From the NCBI RefSeq assembly GCF_003253565.1, contig NZ_QKUF01000001.1, forward strand, positions 141,857 through 205,856: DNA of 64,000 nucleotides, in the 5' to 3' direction. Source of the stretch: Thermosporothrix hazakensis (GTDB lineage: Bacteria; Chloroflexota; Ktedonobacteria; Ktedonobacterales; Ktedonobacteraceae). The translations under genes were made by a program, and so were the position numbers. Below are positions 49,861-59,260 of the stretch, in pieces. How positions within the stretch are numbered: the stretch's first letter is position 1; the number at the start of each line of letters is the position of its first letter. A model generated the notes under the pieces. It made no database searches and was not told the DNA's origin. It was given only the letters and a program-made list of their open reading frames with translations.

Positions 49861-50253
49861 ATGCATAAAAAAGGTATCCTCGTCACCGTCCTGATTATAC
49901 TTACTCTTTCGCTGACCACCGTGATTTTTGCCGGTTGCTCGGTCCGGGCTCAGGTTGAGGCGAAGACAAAAGTGAAAATGGGTGCAGCCGATTTCATCGA
50001 CAAAAAGGTTGAAATCAAAAAGGGAGAAGCCATCACGCTGGTAAATGCCGTTCCTTCCACACACTATATCTCGAACGGAACCTGGGATAACGGTAAAGCC
50101 AAACCGATGTCTGAGCCAAACGCGCCAACGCTGAGCGCTGTTGCTGTCAGTGGCACTGGCTCCATCACCGTCGGGCCATTTAATCAGGCGGGAGAATTTA
50201 AATATTACTGCACCATACACCCGAATATGAATCTCACTGTCGTAGTCAAGTGA
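49861..50253 (+). CDS. Cupredoxin-type blue copper lipoprotein
   Basis: A 130-residue secreted protein. A basic N-terminus and hydrophobic core end in a lipobox FAGC with Cys26, so the mature protein should be anchored to the outer face of the membrane. The mature part is a plastocyanin-like beta-sandwich whose type 1 copper ligands are visible: His68 in THYI and the C-terminal cluster Cys117, His120, Met123 in YYCTIHPNMN. It would carry single electrons between membrane or extracytoplasmic redox partners. It is monocistronic, with its own promoter and a hairpin after the stop. Confidence 0.9.
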   Translation: MHKKGILVTVLIILTLSLTTVIFAGCSVRAQVEAKTKVKMGAADFIDKKVEIKKGEAITLVNAVPSTHYISNGTWDNGKAKPMSEPNAPTLSAVAVSGTGSITVGPFNQAGEFKYYCTIHPNMNLTVVVK

Positions 50254-50275
50254 AGACGCTTCATATTTATCTGCG

Positions 50276-50314
50276 AGAAGGGGGCCACGCTGGAACAGTG
50301 GCTCCCTTCTTTCG
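50276..50314 (+). terminator. Terminator after the cupredoxin gene
   Basis: A 13-bp stem with one wobble (50276-50288 with 50298-50310), followed by a T-rich stretch. Confidence 0.7.
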
Positions 50315-50346
50315 TTCTCAAGGCATCGCGCCACAAAATGGCCCTG

Positions 50347-50616
50347 TCAAAGAATTGACATCCCTTCTCCCGATATGCTACGCTCTTTATCATCACAGAA
50401 AACGTGCACGATCAGCATGTCCATGATCGGCTTTGTAGGTTGTTCCCGACAATCACACAGAGCAGGCGTGAAGAAGAGGCGAATGTATGGGCTTTCCTCG
50501 GAGGCGACCACAGCAACAGGCGTCACGCGATGTGACATCCCGAGTTCCTTCTTGCGAAGCATCGCTTTCTTGCACCTTGCTCCATCCACCAGCAATATCT
50601 CAGGTTTCTGATACAT
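50347..50616 (-). CDS. Possible small hypothetical protein (89 residues)
   Basis: The only open frame of note in the spacer between the cupredoxin terminator and the CO-dehydrogenase-like operon. ATG 50616 has AGGGAAAG about 7 bases upstream, and the product begins MYQKPEILLVDGARCKKAML and contains four cysteines. No family is recognised. Conflicting frames exist on the plus strand (50375-50611). The spacer also lies where the operon's promoter should be, so this call is weak. Confidence 0.3.
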   Translation of the reverse strand: MYQKPEILLVDGARCKKAMLRKKELGMSHRVTPVAVVASEESPYIRLFFTPALCDCREQPTKPIMDMLIVHVFCDDKERSISGEGMSIL

Positions 50617-50722
50617 CGATAGACTTTCCCTATATAGTAAGTTTAGAGAGGCTCTCTGCCCGCACACATTTTTGTTGCCCTTGTAATAGAAAGCGGGCAC
50701 AGGCGAGATGGAGGTATTTTTC

Positions 50723-51232
50723 ATGGCAAACAAGCGCTCTATTACCGTCACCGTCAACGGGAAACAACATCACTCTGAGGTCGAGCCCCGCATGCTTCTG
50801 GTCAACTACTTACGTGACGTACTCGATCTGACCGGCACCCATGTCGGCTGCAACACCTCACAGTGTGGCGCATGCGTTGTACATTTGAATGGCGAGGCAG
50901 TGAAATCCTGCACCGTACTTGCCGTTCAGGCCGATGGCGGCGAGGTCACCACCATTGAAGGTCTTGCTCCCGAAGGCAGCCTGCACCCGTTACAACAAGC
51001 TTTCTGGGAGAAGCATGGCCTGCAATGTGGCTTCTGTACTCCCGGCATGATCATGGCATCGGCTCAACTGCTAAAAAACAACCCCAACCCGAGCGAAGCC
51101 GAGATTCGCAAGGGCCTTGAGGGCAATATCTGCCGCTGCACTGGCTACCAGAACATCGTTCGTGCCGTCCAGTATGCTGCAGAGAAAATGCAGGCAGAGC
51201 AGACAGAACCCGTCGGAGCAGGAGGCGAGTAA
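50723..51232 (+). CDS. coxS: CO dehydrogenase/xanthine dehydrogenase-like small subunit, 2x[2Fe-2S]
   Basis: A 169-residue iron-sulfur subunit. Cys43, Cys48, Cys51 and Cys63 (CNTSQCGAC and later SC) form the plant-ferredoxin-type cluster. Cys102, Cys105, Cys137 and Cys139 (CGFC and CRC) form the second cluster in the helical domain. It passes electrons from the molybdenum site to the FAD subunit. ATG 50723 has GGAGG 8 bases upstream. It is the first gene of the S-L-M operon. Confidence 0.92.
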   Translation: MANKRSITVTVNGKQHHSEVEPRMLLVNYLRDVLDLTGTHVGCNTSQCGACVVHLNGEAVKSCTVLAVQADGGEVTTIEGLAPEGSLHPLQQAFWEKHGLQCGFCTPGMIMASAQLLKNNPNPSEAEIRKGLEGNICRCTGYQNIVRAVQYAAEKMQAEQTEPVGAGGE

Positions 51233-51339
51233 TCGCTTCCCTGTTCTTTCGGCACAGCAGCAGCTCCGGCTCATAACAAGCAACCATCTCTTCCGCGTTA
51301 ACAGTGTTTCCATTGCCTGGGAAAGGACGTGATATTTTC

Positions 51340-53673
51340 ATGGGTATTGCATCTATGCTCGGCACGTCAATTAAACGCCGGGAGGACCCGCGCCTGATTA
51401 CCGGACAGGCAACCTATGTCGATGATATCAAGCTCATGGGTATGCTGCATATGGCGGTCCTGCGCAGCCCGTATGGACATGCACGAATCCAACACATTGA
51501 CGTGTCAACCGCCCTGCAAGCGCCCGGCGTGGTCGCGGTCTACACAGCAGAAGACCTGAAAGGGAAAGTCGGCAATATCGCCGTTGCCGTTCCTCTTGGA
51601 CATATTACCGAAGGCATGGGATGCCGTGGCCCCCTGGCTGAAGGCAAAGTACGCTTCTATGGCGATCCAGTCGCGATTGTACTGGCAGAAACGCCCTACG
51701 CAGCCCGGGACGCGCTTGACCTGATCGAAGTTGATTATGAGCCACTTCCCGCCGTTGTTGATGCCGAAAAAGCCATGCAACCCGACGCTCCGATTCTCTA
51801 TGAGGATTTCGGGACCAATGTTGCCCACAGTGTCCACCCGCCGACCGACGAGATCGAGCGTGTCTTTGCCGAAACGCAGGCCAATGGCGGCGTCCTGGTG
51901 AAAGCGCGGCTGGTCAATCACCGCGTAGCCCCCGTCTCAATGGAGACCCGGGGCGTTGTGGCCGATTTTCGCAAGGCAGATAAAAGCCTGACTCTCTGGA
52001 GCTCGTCGCAGATTCCGCACCTGCTGCGCAATATTCTGGCCGCACAACTGAACCTGCCACAGCATCAGGTACGCGTGATCGTGCCGGAGGTTGGCGGCGG
52101 CTTTGGCTCGAAGCTCAATGTCTATCCTGAAGAGGCTCTGGCCGCGCTTGCCAGTATGCTGCTTGGTCGCCCCGTCAAATGGATCGAGGACCGAAGCGAG
52201 AATCTGGCGGTTACCGTTCACGGACGCGACCAGATTGACTATATTGAGGTTGCGGCCACACGCGAGGGCAAAGTGACCGGCCTGAAGGTGCATGGGATCT
52301 CGGACATGGGAGCATACTGCCAGCTCTTCACCGACGTGATTATGCTGGCATTTGGCTACCCCGTCTCCTGCGGCGCCTACGACATTCCAACCGTCCACCT
52401 GAGCGCGGATATTGTCTTTACCAACAAGGCCCCAACCGACGCCTATCGCGGCGCTGGACGTCCCGAAGCTACCTATGTCGTTGAACGAGCGATGGACCTT
52501 GTTGCCCGCGAACTCGGCAAAGACCCGGCGGAAATTCGTCTGCTCAACTTTATCAAGCCCGAGCAGTTCCCTTACAAGTCGGCTGCCGGTGCCGTCTACG
52601 ACTCCGGAAACTATCACGCCGCCTTGCGGAAGGCAATGGAGTTGATCGGCTACGAGCAGCTACGCGCCGAACAGAAGCAGCAGTCAGGTGACAAGCTGCT
52701 CGGAATCGGCATCTCGTCGTACATCGAGATCTGCGGCTTTGGCCCGAAGGGCTCAGCACCGGTCGGGCTCTATGAAAGCGCTCGCGTACGCGTGGAGCAG
52801 AGCGGCACAGTGATTGTCTACACAGGAGCCTCGCCGCATGGACAGGGTGAAGAAACAACCTTTGCCCAGATTGTCGCTGAGGAGTTCAGCATTCCAGTTG
52901 AGAACGTGCTGATCCTGCACGGCGACACCGACTCCACGCCCGAGGGACGCGGCACCTATGGCAGCCGCACCACGGCAGTCGGCGGCTCGGCAGTCTTTAA
53001 CGCGGTCCAGAAGCTCAAAGAGAAAATGCTGCTGATTGCCTCCCATATACTCGAGGCCAGCCCGGATGATCTGACGCTCGAAGATGGCAAGTTCTCCGTA
53101 AAGGGGGCCCCCTCAAAGGCCGTGACATTCGCCGAGGTTGCTATGACGGCCAACCTCTCGAATACGCTGCCCAAAGGGATCGAACCCGGCCTGGAAACCA
53201 CCGTCTTCTTTGAGCCCGACGCGTGTGTTTTCCCCTTCGGCAGTCACATCGCGGTCGTCGAGATCGACAAGGAAACCGGTCAGGTCCATCTCAAGCGCTT
53301 TGTCGCCGTCGATGACTGTGGCCGTCAATTGAATCCGATGATCGTGCAGGGGCAGATTCACGGAGGGCTGGCGCAGGGCATCGGGCAGGCGCTCTATGAG
53401 AGCGTCGAGTACAATGACGAGGGGCAATTACTGACAGCGACATTGATGGATTATGCGGTTCCCGCCGCAAAAGACTTTCCACCATTTGAGCTCGATCACA
53501 CGGTCACGCCCACGCCAGTCAATCCGCTCGGCGTGAAAGGGGTCGGCGAGGCCGGCACGATCGGATCAACTCCGGCAATTGTGGCCGCTGTCGCAGATGC
53601 GCTCAATGTCGCTCATGTGGATATGCCCTTTAAACCGGAAAAAATCTGGCGGATCATCCACCAGCAACCATAA
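51340..53673 (+). CDS. coxL: Molybdopterin-binding large subunit, form II CO dehydrogenase-like
   Basis: A 777-residue molybdenum hydroxylase large subunit. The active-site loop reads AYRGAGR (residues 368-374), the form II signature; true form I CO dehydrogenases have AYxCSFR with the copper-binding Cys, which is missing here. GGGFGSKLNV and the C-terminal GVKGVGEAGTIGSTPA with the catalytic Glu are intact. It therefore hydroxylates an unknown substrate (aromatic, purine-like or aldehyde); CO oxidation is doubtful. ATG 51340 has AAAGGA 12 bases upstream. The operon order S-L-M matches form II. Confidence 0.9.
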   Translation: MGIASMLGTSIKRREDPRLITGQATYVDDIKLMGMLHMAVLRSPYGHARIQHIDVSTALQAPGVVAVYTAEDLKGKVGNIAVAVPLGHITEGMGCRGPLAEGKVRFYGDPVAIVLAETPYAARDALDLIEVDYEPLPAVVDAEKAMQPDAPILYEDFGTNVAHSVHPPTDEIERVFAETQANGGVLVKARLVNHRVAPVSMETRGVVADFRKADKSLTLWSSSQIPHLLRNILAAQLNLPQHQVRVIVPEVGGGFGSKLNVYPEEALAALASMLLGRPVKWIEDRSENLAVTVHGRDQIDYIEVAATREGKVTGLKVHGISDMGAYCQLFTDVIMLAFGYPVSCGAYDIPTVHLSADIVFTNKAPTDAYRGAGRPEATYVVERAMDLVARELGKDPAEIRLLNFIKPEQFPYKSAAGAVYDSGNYHAALRKAMELIGYEQLRAEQKQQSGDKLLGIGISSYIEICGFGPKGSAPVGLYESARVRVEQSGTVIVYTGASPHGQGEETTFAQIVAEEFSIPVENVLILHGDTDSTPEGRGTYGSRTTAVGGSAVFNAVQKLKEKMLLIASHILEASPDDLTLEDGKFSVKGAPSKAVTFAEVAMTANLSNTLPKGIEPGLETTVFFEPDACVFPFGSHIAVVEIDKETGQVHLKRFVAVDDCGRQLNPMIVQGQIHGGLAQGIGQALYESVEYNDEGQLLTATLMDYAVPAAKDFPPFELDHTVTPTPVNPLGVKGVGEAGTIGSTPAIVAAVADALNVAHVDMPFKPEKIWRIIHQQP

Positions 53674-53715
53674 AAAGCCCACACACATCAAGAGGAAAGA
53701 TGAGGAGAAGTTTCT

Positions 53716-54585
53716 ATGTCGATACCCGCAGCTTTTGATTACCATCCCGCCCAAACGGTGGATGAGGCGCTGTCATTACTTCAGCAGTACGGTGATGACG
53801 CGAAGATACTGGCTGGCGGACATAGCCTGATCCCCGCGATGAAACTCCGGCTGGCACAGCCTGAACACCTTGTCGATATTGGCCGAATTCAGGGACTCTC
53901 GTACATCAAAGAGGAGCAGGACACCATTGCGATCGGCGCTTTGACCACCTACACCCAGATCGAGCGCTCGGACCTGCTGCAACAGTATTTTCCCCTGATG
54001 GTCGAATGTGCCAGCATTATCGCCGATCAGCAGGTCCGCAACCGGGGCACGATTGGCGGCAGTATCGCACACGCTGATCCAGCAGGCGATATGCCCGGCG
54101 TTATTCTGGCACTCAAAGGCGAGATCGTGGTGCAGGGCCCCGGGGGGAAACGCACCATCGCCGCTGATGATTTCATCCTGGGCGCATTTGAAACGGCCCT
54201 GGAACCGGATGAAATCGTCATCGAGCTCCGTTTCGCCCGCCCGCCCGCTCACACCGGCAGTGCCTATCAGAAACTCGCAAACCAGGCCTCGCATTACGCG
54301 ATTGTTGGCAGCGCAGTGGTGCTCACTCTGGACGCAAATAAGACCTGCACCGCGGCCAGCGTCGTCATTACCGGCGCCTCGATGAAAACTGAACGCTCCC
54401 GAGCGGTTGAGCAGGCACTTATTGGCAAGCAACTCGACACCGCAACGATTACCGATGCAGCCAGCCATGCCGCCGATGAACTGGAACTGGTCAGCGACAT
54501 TCACGGCTCCGAAGAGTATCGCAAGCAGATGGCAAGCGTCATCGTACGCCGCACCATCAATAGTGCGTTAGAGCGCATCAGCTAG
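53716..54585 (+). CDS. coxM: FAD-binding medium subunit of the molybdenum hydroxylase
   Basis: A 289-residue FAD subunit. The two FAD motifs are AGGHSLIPAMKLRLA (residues about 34-48) and TIGGSIAHADPAGD (about 112-125), and the C-terminal domain is the usual CO dehydrogenase flavoprotein C domain. It takes electrons from the iron-sulfur subunit and passes them to a quinone or other acceptor. It lies 42 bases after coxL and is followed by a strong terminator. No coxD-, coxG- or mocA-type maturation gene is nearby. Confidence 0.92.
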   Translation: MSIPAAFDYHPAQTVDEALSLLQQYGDDAKILAGGHSLIPAMKLRLAQPEHLVDIGRIQGLSYIKEEQDTIAIGALTTYTQIERSDLLQQYFPLMVECASIIADQQVRNRGTIGGSIAHADPAGDMPGVILALKGEIVVQGPGGKRTIAADDFILGAFETALEPDEIVIELRFARPPAHTGSAYQKLANQASHYAIVGSAVVLTLDANKTCTAASVVITGASMKTERSRAVEQALIGKQLDTATITDAASHAADELELVSDIHGSEEYRKQMASVIVRRTINSALERIS

Positions 54586-54603
54586 GCAAGCAACGACTCA
54601 TAA

Positions 54604-54637
54604 GGGCACCCGACCTCTCGTCGGGTGTCTCTTTTTT
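54604..54637 (+). terminator. Intrinsic terminator of the S-L-M operon
   Basis: GGGCACCCGAC pairs with GTCGGGTGTC with a wobble (54604-54629), followed by six T. Confidence 0.85.
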
Positions 54638-54786
54638 GTCCGGTATTCAATGTCAGTATTATTGTAGCCCTCCTTTCCCTTTTCTACAACATATGTGAAC
54701 ACATGCAACACACAATGTAGACAATTGTAATGAGCGACCAGGCGTATAAAAAAAGTATTAAAAATTCACGTTGTTCCTACCACGAA

Positions 54787-54815
54787 TTGAACTTTTATTA
54801 TCAAAGTGCTATGAT
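54787..54815 (+). promoter_or_regulatory. Promoter for the HTH regulator operon
   Basis: TTGAAC (54787-54792) and TATGAT (54810-54815) with a 17-base spacer. Its position supports the start at 54880 and argues against the longer frame from 54730. Confidence 0.6.
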
Positions 54816-54879
54816 AGATGCGCGAAACTCTGGAAAAATTCTAAAGCGTAGAACATCACCAGAATGGGCAAGGAGAGCT

Positions 54880-55890
54880 ATGAGCGAGCCGACTAACTTC
54901 ACAAGCTGGAATGCATTACTCGATTTTCTGATTAAAGACCCCCATGAGAAACAACGAATAGCGCAGGAGATCCGGGTCAAGCCAATTACACTCCATCGGT
55001 GGGTTGCGAACGAATCACGACCGCGCGAAGACAATATGCGCACGCTCTTGAAAGCGATACCACGCGCGTATGCTCAGGAGTTTGTTCGGCTCATCGAGCA
55101 AGATTTTCCTCAATTGGTCGAACAGGGACAAGCAAAGGTCCAGCGGATTCCATCCGTTCCACCCGCTGAGTTCTATGCCAAAGCGCTGAACCATCATGCC
55201 AACACACCACGCTCTATCTATCCACAACAATATATAGATCTGGTCTTGCAGCAGGCCCTTTCACTCCTCGATCCTGAGCACGAAGGCATTTCCCTCAGTA
55301 TCATCAGTTGTGTTCCACCTCGCGAGGGCCAAAAAGTGCGCAGCTTGCGCGAGATCAGCAGCCTGTGCTCAAAACAGCAGCGCAACCCGAGCGGGCCAAA
55401 AACGCTGTTTCTGGGCAGTGAATCGCTGGCAGGTACCGCAGTTCTCCATTATCGCCCGGCAGTGCGAAGCCGCCGCGATGAACCCGCCTCGCCCACGCCT
55501 GCCCATTGGACAGATCAAGAGGAGAGCGCTGTTGCTTATCCCCTGCTCCGTCACTCAAAAGTGGCTGGCAGTCTGGTTGCATCAAGCCCCTATCCTGAGT
55601 ATTTTCAGGATAGCCACATTCGCCTGATCGAGAATTACGCAAATCTGGTCGCGCTGGCCTTTCAAGACCACGAATTTTATGCGCTTGAAGACATCCATCT
55701 ACACCTTATGCCTCAGCAGAGCCAGCAAGAGCCCTATTTTCGGTACGTCAATCAGCGCGTATCGCAGAAAATGGCTCAGGCTGCCAGTGAACGTCGTCTC
55801 CTGTCTCTGCACGAAGCGCAACAGGAGGTCTGGCAGGAACTCGAAGAGGAGTTTATCCAGCTAGCAGCAGGAGTCACCGAAAAGGAGTAA
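54880..55890 (+). CDS. HTH regulator with GAF-like sensor region
   Basis: A 336-residue protein. Residues about 5-75 form a helix-turn-helix of the XRE type (LDFLIKDPHEKQRIAQEIRVKPITLHRWVANESRPREDNMRTL). Residues about 115-270 look like a GAF-type sensor (SLLDPEHEGISLSIISCVPP, SAVAYPLLRHSKVAGSLVASS, IRLIENYANLVALAF). The C-terminal 60 residues are helical. ATG 54880 follows AGGAGA. The signal is unknown. It lies 26 bases ahead of a methyltransferase gene and is probably co-transcribed with it. Confidence 0.72.
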   Translation: MSEPTNFTSWNALLDFLIKDPHEKQRIAQEIRVKPITLHRWVANESRPREDNMRTLLKAIPRAYAQEFVRLIEQDFPQLVEQGQAKVQRIPSVPPAEFYAKALNHHANTPRSIYPQQYIDLVLQQALSLLDPEHEGISLSIISCVPPREGQKVRSLREISSLCSKQQRNPSGPKTLFLGSESLAGTAVLHYRPAVRSRRDEPASPTPAHWTDQEESAVAYPLLRHSKVAGSLVASSPYPEYFQDSHIRLIENYANLVALAFQDHEFYALEDIHLHLMPQQSQQEPYFRYVNQRVSQKMAQAASERRLLSLHEAQQEVWQELEEEFIQLAAGVTEKE

Positions 55891-55916
55891 CGGGTCACTC
55901 ATCACAAAGGAGGGCT

Positions 55917-56801
55917 ATGAGTATGACAGACCCACAGGAATATTTCGGAAAGAATGAATACAACACGTATGTCATTGACTCGGAAAGCGCCGCTGAGATG
56001 ACACGCCTGCTCAAGCAGGATCGCCTGATTACCAGCGCAATGGGTGGGATCTTCCCTGAGCGGGAAAACATCGATATCACTGATATCAACGATATACTTG
56101 ATATCGCCTGTGGTCCCGGCGGATGGGTGCTCGATACTGCCTACGCGCATTCCGACATCGAGGTCACCGGTATTGATATCAGCACGCGCATGATCGAGTA
56201 TGCCAGAACACAGGCTCGCGTTCAGGGGCTTGAGAATGCCCATTTTCATGTCATGAACGCGCTCAATCGTCTGGAATTTCCCAATAACTCATTCGATATG
56301 GTGAACACTCGCTTTATTGTTGGCTTTATGCAGGCGTCGCACTGGCCCATCTTCATCCAGGAATGCAAACGTATTCTGCGCCCGGGCGGGATTCTTCGCG
56401 TCACCGAGATGGAATGGGGCTTCAGCAACAAGCAGGCCTTTGAAAAGTACTCCTGGCTGATCAGCAGCGCCTTCCATAAAGCCCGGCACAATTTTTCGCC
56501 AAATGGCCTGCACATGGGCCTCATTCATATGCTGGCAGACTTCTATCAGAAGGCCGGGTTCGAGCAGATCAAGCAAGAGGCCTGCGTGGTAGACTTCTCC
56601 TATGGCACACCGTATCATGAGGGTTTCTATCATGATCTGGAGGTTGGCTATAAGCTGGTGCAGCCCTTTATCACCAAATGGGGGATCAGCACTCAGGAGG
56701 AGCTGGACCAGGTTTATCAGCAGAGTATGGCCGAAATGCAGAGCGAAGATTTCCGCTCACTCTGGATTCTGCTGACCACCCTGGGCACCAAGCCGCGCTA
56801 A
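55917..56801 (+). CDS. Class I SAM-dependent methyltransferase
   Basis: A 294-residue Rossmann-fold methyltransferase. Motif I DILDIACGPGGWVLD, the acidic strand end VTGIDIS, and later FDMVNTRFIVGFM and ILRPGGILRVTEMEWG are the family landmarks. They resemble small-molecule methyltransferases of the UbiE/methyltransferase-11 type. Two start codons are possible (55917 and 55923), served by the strong AAAGGAGG. The substrate is unknown. It probably shares a transcript with the upstream HTH/GAF regulator; a hairpin follows. Confidence 0.85.
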   Translation: MSMTDPQEYFGKNEYNTYVIDSESAAEMTRLLKQDRLITSAMGGIFPERENIDITDINDILDIACGPGGWVLDTAYAHSDIEVTGIDISTRMIEYARTQARVQGLENAHFHVMNALNRLEFPNNSFDMVNTRFIVGFMQASHWPIFIQECKRILRPGGILRVTEMEWGFSNKQAFEKYSWLISSAFHKARHNFSPNGLHMGLIHMLADFYQKAGFEQIKQEACVVDFSYGTPYHEGFYHDLEVGYKLVQPFITKWGISTQEELDQVYQQSMAEMQSEDFRSLWILLTTLGTKPR

Positions 56802-56848
56802 TCCATCCATTTGAATTTTCGCCTCTCTCCTCGTTTACCCTCCTATGA

Positions 56849-56871
56849 GCAGGGGACCATTCCTCCCCTGC
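56849..56871 (+). terminator. Hairpin after the methyltransferase gene
   Basis: GCAGGGGA (56849-56856) pairs perfectly with TCCCCTGC (56864-56871), followed by a T-rich stretch. Confidence 0.65.
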
Positions 56872-56918
56872 CTCTTGCATCTTCTTTGTGAGACATACCA
56901 CCAGATTGGAAAGGAACA

Positions 56919-57275
56919 ATGCAGCACAAAAAACACTTTCGGCTATCGGTTCTCCTGATCCTGTTTCTCTGTCTCTCGGCCTTCGCATTCCTGCCAGCAG
57001 TTACCGCCCACGCACAACAGCAGACAGGCGTGCATCATGTGCTGAAGGGTGGCAACCATCATTCTACGGTAAAAAAGAAGAAGAGCAGCTATCGACCGCC
57101 CAGGCGGACCAGCCACTCTTCATCCAGTTGCCAGCGCTATACTGACCCTCAGCAACGGGCTGCCTGTGAGAAGCGCGAGAACCTCATCCTCTTTGGCGTC
57201 TTGCTGCCGCTCTGTCTTCTCGGTGGTATCGGGTATGTGCTCTATCGTTGGTACAAAAGGAAGGTAGCGCAATAA
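56919..57275 (+). CDS. Small secreted, C-terminally anchored protein
   Basis: A 118-residue protein with a Sec signal peptide (basic MQHKKHFR, a hydrophobic core, likely cleavage after AHA near residue 32), a basic Ser/His/Lys-rich middle (KKKKSSYRPPRR), a Cys pair (CQRY and ACEK) that may form a disulfide, and a C-terminal membrane helix (about 90-110) with a positive tail RWYKRKVAQ. The layout resembles a sortase-like or simple membrane anchor, but no LPxTG motif is present. No family is recognised. AAAGGA precedes the ATG. Confidence 0.6.
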   Translation: MQHKKHFRLSVLLILFLCLSAFAFLPAVTAHAQQQTGVHHVLKGGNHHSTVKKKKSSYRPPRRTSHSSSSCQRYTDPQQRAACEKRENLILFGVLLPLCLLGGIGYVLYRWYKRKVAQ

Positions 57276-57356
57276 GCGCGTCGACGTCCTGGAAACGGCC
57301 AGGCAAGCGTGTTACAATACAAAGAAAATTCCCTGGCAAAGGACGAAACGTTCATT

Positions 57357-58463
57357 ATGCATGATATCCGCATTGACCGTTGGGCAAAAACGCTCGTTGA
57401 ATATTCACTGTATCTCAAACCAGGCGATATCGTTGCTATTCATGCGACTCCGGTAGCGACTCCGCTGATAGAGGCGGTGTACCGCGAGGTGCTACGTGCA
57501 GGCGCATACCCGATCCCTGTCATCAAGTTCGATTCCCAGGACGAGGTGTTCCTGCGCGAGGCCAGCGAGGAACAGCTTACCTCCCGACCGACCTTTCTTG
57601 AGGAAGCTCTGGCACAAAATATCACCGCTCGTCTATTCATCCAGTCGGAGATCAACACGCGAGCCCTGACCTCAGTCGATCCCGCGCGTCTGGCCCTCTC
57701 ACGGCAGTCTGGCCGTCATATCTCCCAGATCTTCCGGCAGCGCGAACAGGCGGGAGACTTCCGCTGGTCCCTGACGCTCTATCCGACAATCGGGTATGCT
57801 CAGGATACCAATATGTCGCTCCGCGAGTTTGAAGAGTTCGTCTTTGATGTCTGCTTCCTGAATGATCCCGATCCGGTAGCCCGCTGGAAAGAGCTCTCTG
57901 TCAACCAGCAGCGTCTTGTCGATTGGCTCAAAGGGAAAAAGAAAGTGCATATCCTGGGCGAGGGCACAGACCTGACCCTATCAATTGAAGATCGTATCTT
58001 TATCAACAGCGACGGCAAGCGCAATTTCCCGAGCGGTGAGTTCTTCACCAGCCCGGTCGAGAACAGCGCCAATGGCGTCATTCAATATGATATTCCTTCA
58101 ACCTACAGTGGACGCGCAGTTGAGGGGATTCGCCTTGTCTTCAAGGAAGGAAAAGTTGTTGAAGCCAGTGCTCGCGTCGGCCAGGAGATCCTTGAACAAA
58201 TGCTAGCACTGGATGAGGGCGCACGATACCTCGGAGAGTTCGCGTTTGGTACCAATACCCGCGTGACTCGTGGCACCAGAAACATTCTCTTTGATGAGAA
58301 AATGGGTGGCACCGTTCATCTGGCGCTTGGTGCCAGCTATCCAGAAACGGGCGGTCTGAACAAATCAGCGCTACACTGGGATATGATCTGCGACCTGCGC
58401 ACAAAGGGTGAAGTCTGGGTTGATGATACCCTCTTTCTGAAAGATGGTCAGATTCTTATCTAG
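57357..58463 (+). CDS. M29 family metallo-aminopeptidase (thermophilic type)
   Basis: A 368-residue cytosolic aminopeptidase of the AmpS/PepS/aminopeptidase T group. The metal-binding segments are recognisable in order: NFPSGEFFTSP, a short way after VHILGEGTDLTLSI; LGEFAFGTN; then HLALG with SYPETGG and SALHWDMICDL, giving the Glu, Glu, His, Tyr, His, Asp set of the family. It releases N-terminal residues from peptides and could complete the work of the tricorn-like protease. ATG 57357 has AAAGGA about 13 bases upstream; GTG 57309 is an alternative. Confidence 0.88.
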   Translation: MHDIRIDRWAKTLVEYSLYLKPGDIVAIHATPVATPLIEAVYREVLRAGAYPIPVIKFDSQDEVFLREASEEQLTSRPTFLEEALAQNITARLFIQSEINTRALTSVDPARLALSRQSGRHISQIFRQREQAGDFRWSLTLYPTIGYAQDTNMSLREFEEFVFDVCFLNDPDPVARWKELSVNQQRLVDWLKGKKKVHILGEGTDLTLSIEDRIFINSDGKRNFPSGEFFTSPVENSANGVIQYDIPSTYSGRAVEGIRLVFKEGKVVEASARVGQEILEQMLALDEGARYLGEFAFGTNTRVTRGTRNILFDEKMGGTVHLALGASYPETGGLNKSALHWDMICDLRTKGEVWVDDTLFLKDGQILI

Positions 58464-58636
58464 CCTACACACAACAAAGCGGCGAGCACTTCGTATACAT
58501 TGTATAAGGAAGCGCGAATTTGAGATGCAGGCAGTAGATACGTTCATTTCTTGTATGGACTTATCCTACTGCCTTTGTTTTCATGCAGCATCGAGTGTCG
58601 ACAACCGACAACGCATATATGAGGAGGTTCCTTTTC

Positions 58637-59260
58637 ATGGCAACCTGTAGAAATTGTGGTAGCGATGTTACCGGCAAAAAGTTCTGTCCCGAATGCGGCA
58701 CCCCCGTACAGGTTGGCGGACGCTATGCCTTTTGCCCGCGCTGTCATGCCGAGACAGCTCCCGATGTCGCATTTTGTCAGCATTGTGGCACCGCGCTCCA
58801 GCCAACGGCGGCGCAGCCACACAACTCGACCCCACAAAGTCGCCCCTGTCCGTCCTGTCATACAATGGTTCCGATGGCAAGCGTGTTCTGCCCGGGATGT
58901 GGCTATAATCTTGGCCCCAATACTGGTACCGGCATGGGCACCAATCCAAACACCAATATAAGCAGTCCCGGAGCCCATAGCGGCCCCACGATCTGTCAGC
59001 GCTGTGGACGACAGAATGATCCGGGTGCGTCGGTCTGTCATGGTTGTGGACAGCCGCTGGCTCACGGGCAGCAGCCCACGCCGACACCCTATCCGGGCAA
59101 TCAGCAGATGCCACAGCCCTACCAGCAGCCCCAGCCACCACAGGTCCACTATCAACAGCAACAGGTCCATTATCCACAACAACAGACATACCCACAGCAA
59201 CCATATGGGCAACCTCCCTATCCGCAGCAGCCATATGGGCAGCCTCCCTATCCACAATAA
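58637..59260 (+). CDS. Multi-zinc-ribbon protein with Pro/Gln-rich linker (5' part, interrupted)
   Basis: The frame opens at ATG 58637, with GAGGAGG 9 bases upstream, and codes 207 residues before TAA at 59258. It carries four CxxC-CxxC zinc ribbons (beginning CRNCG, CPRCH, CPSCH, CQRCG) and then a low-complexity PYPQQPYGQP linker. The stop falls inside that linker at a position where the repeat predicts CAA, and the frame continues beyond it into a fifth ribbon. It looks like one gene broken by a single C-to-T change, or a sequencing error. The function is unknown; such proteins are often membrane-associated adaptors. Confidence 0.75.
   Translation: MATCRNCGSDVTGKKFCPECGTPVQVGGRYAFCPRCHAETAPDVAFCQHCGTALQPTAAQPHNSTPQSRPCPSCHTMVPMASVFCPGCGYNLGPNTGTGMGTNPNTNISSPGAHSGPTICQRCGRQNDPGASVCHGCGQPLAHGQQPTPTPYPGNQQMPQPYQQPQPPQVHYQQQQVHYPQQQTYPQQPYGQPPYPQQPYGQPPYPQ

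Noticed and set aside
49861..54585. Cupredoxin as the electron acceptor of the CO dehydrogenase-like enzyme
   Set aside because: The cupredoxin has its own promoter and terminator and is an extracytoplasmic lipoprotein, whereas the molybdenum enzyme has no export signal. Only proximity links them.
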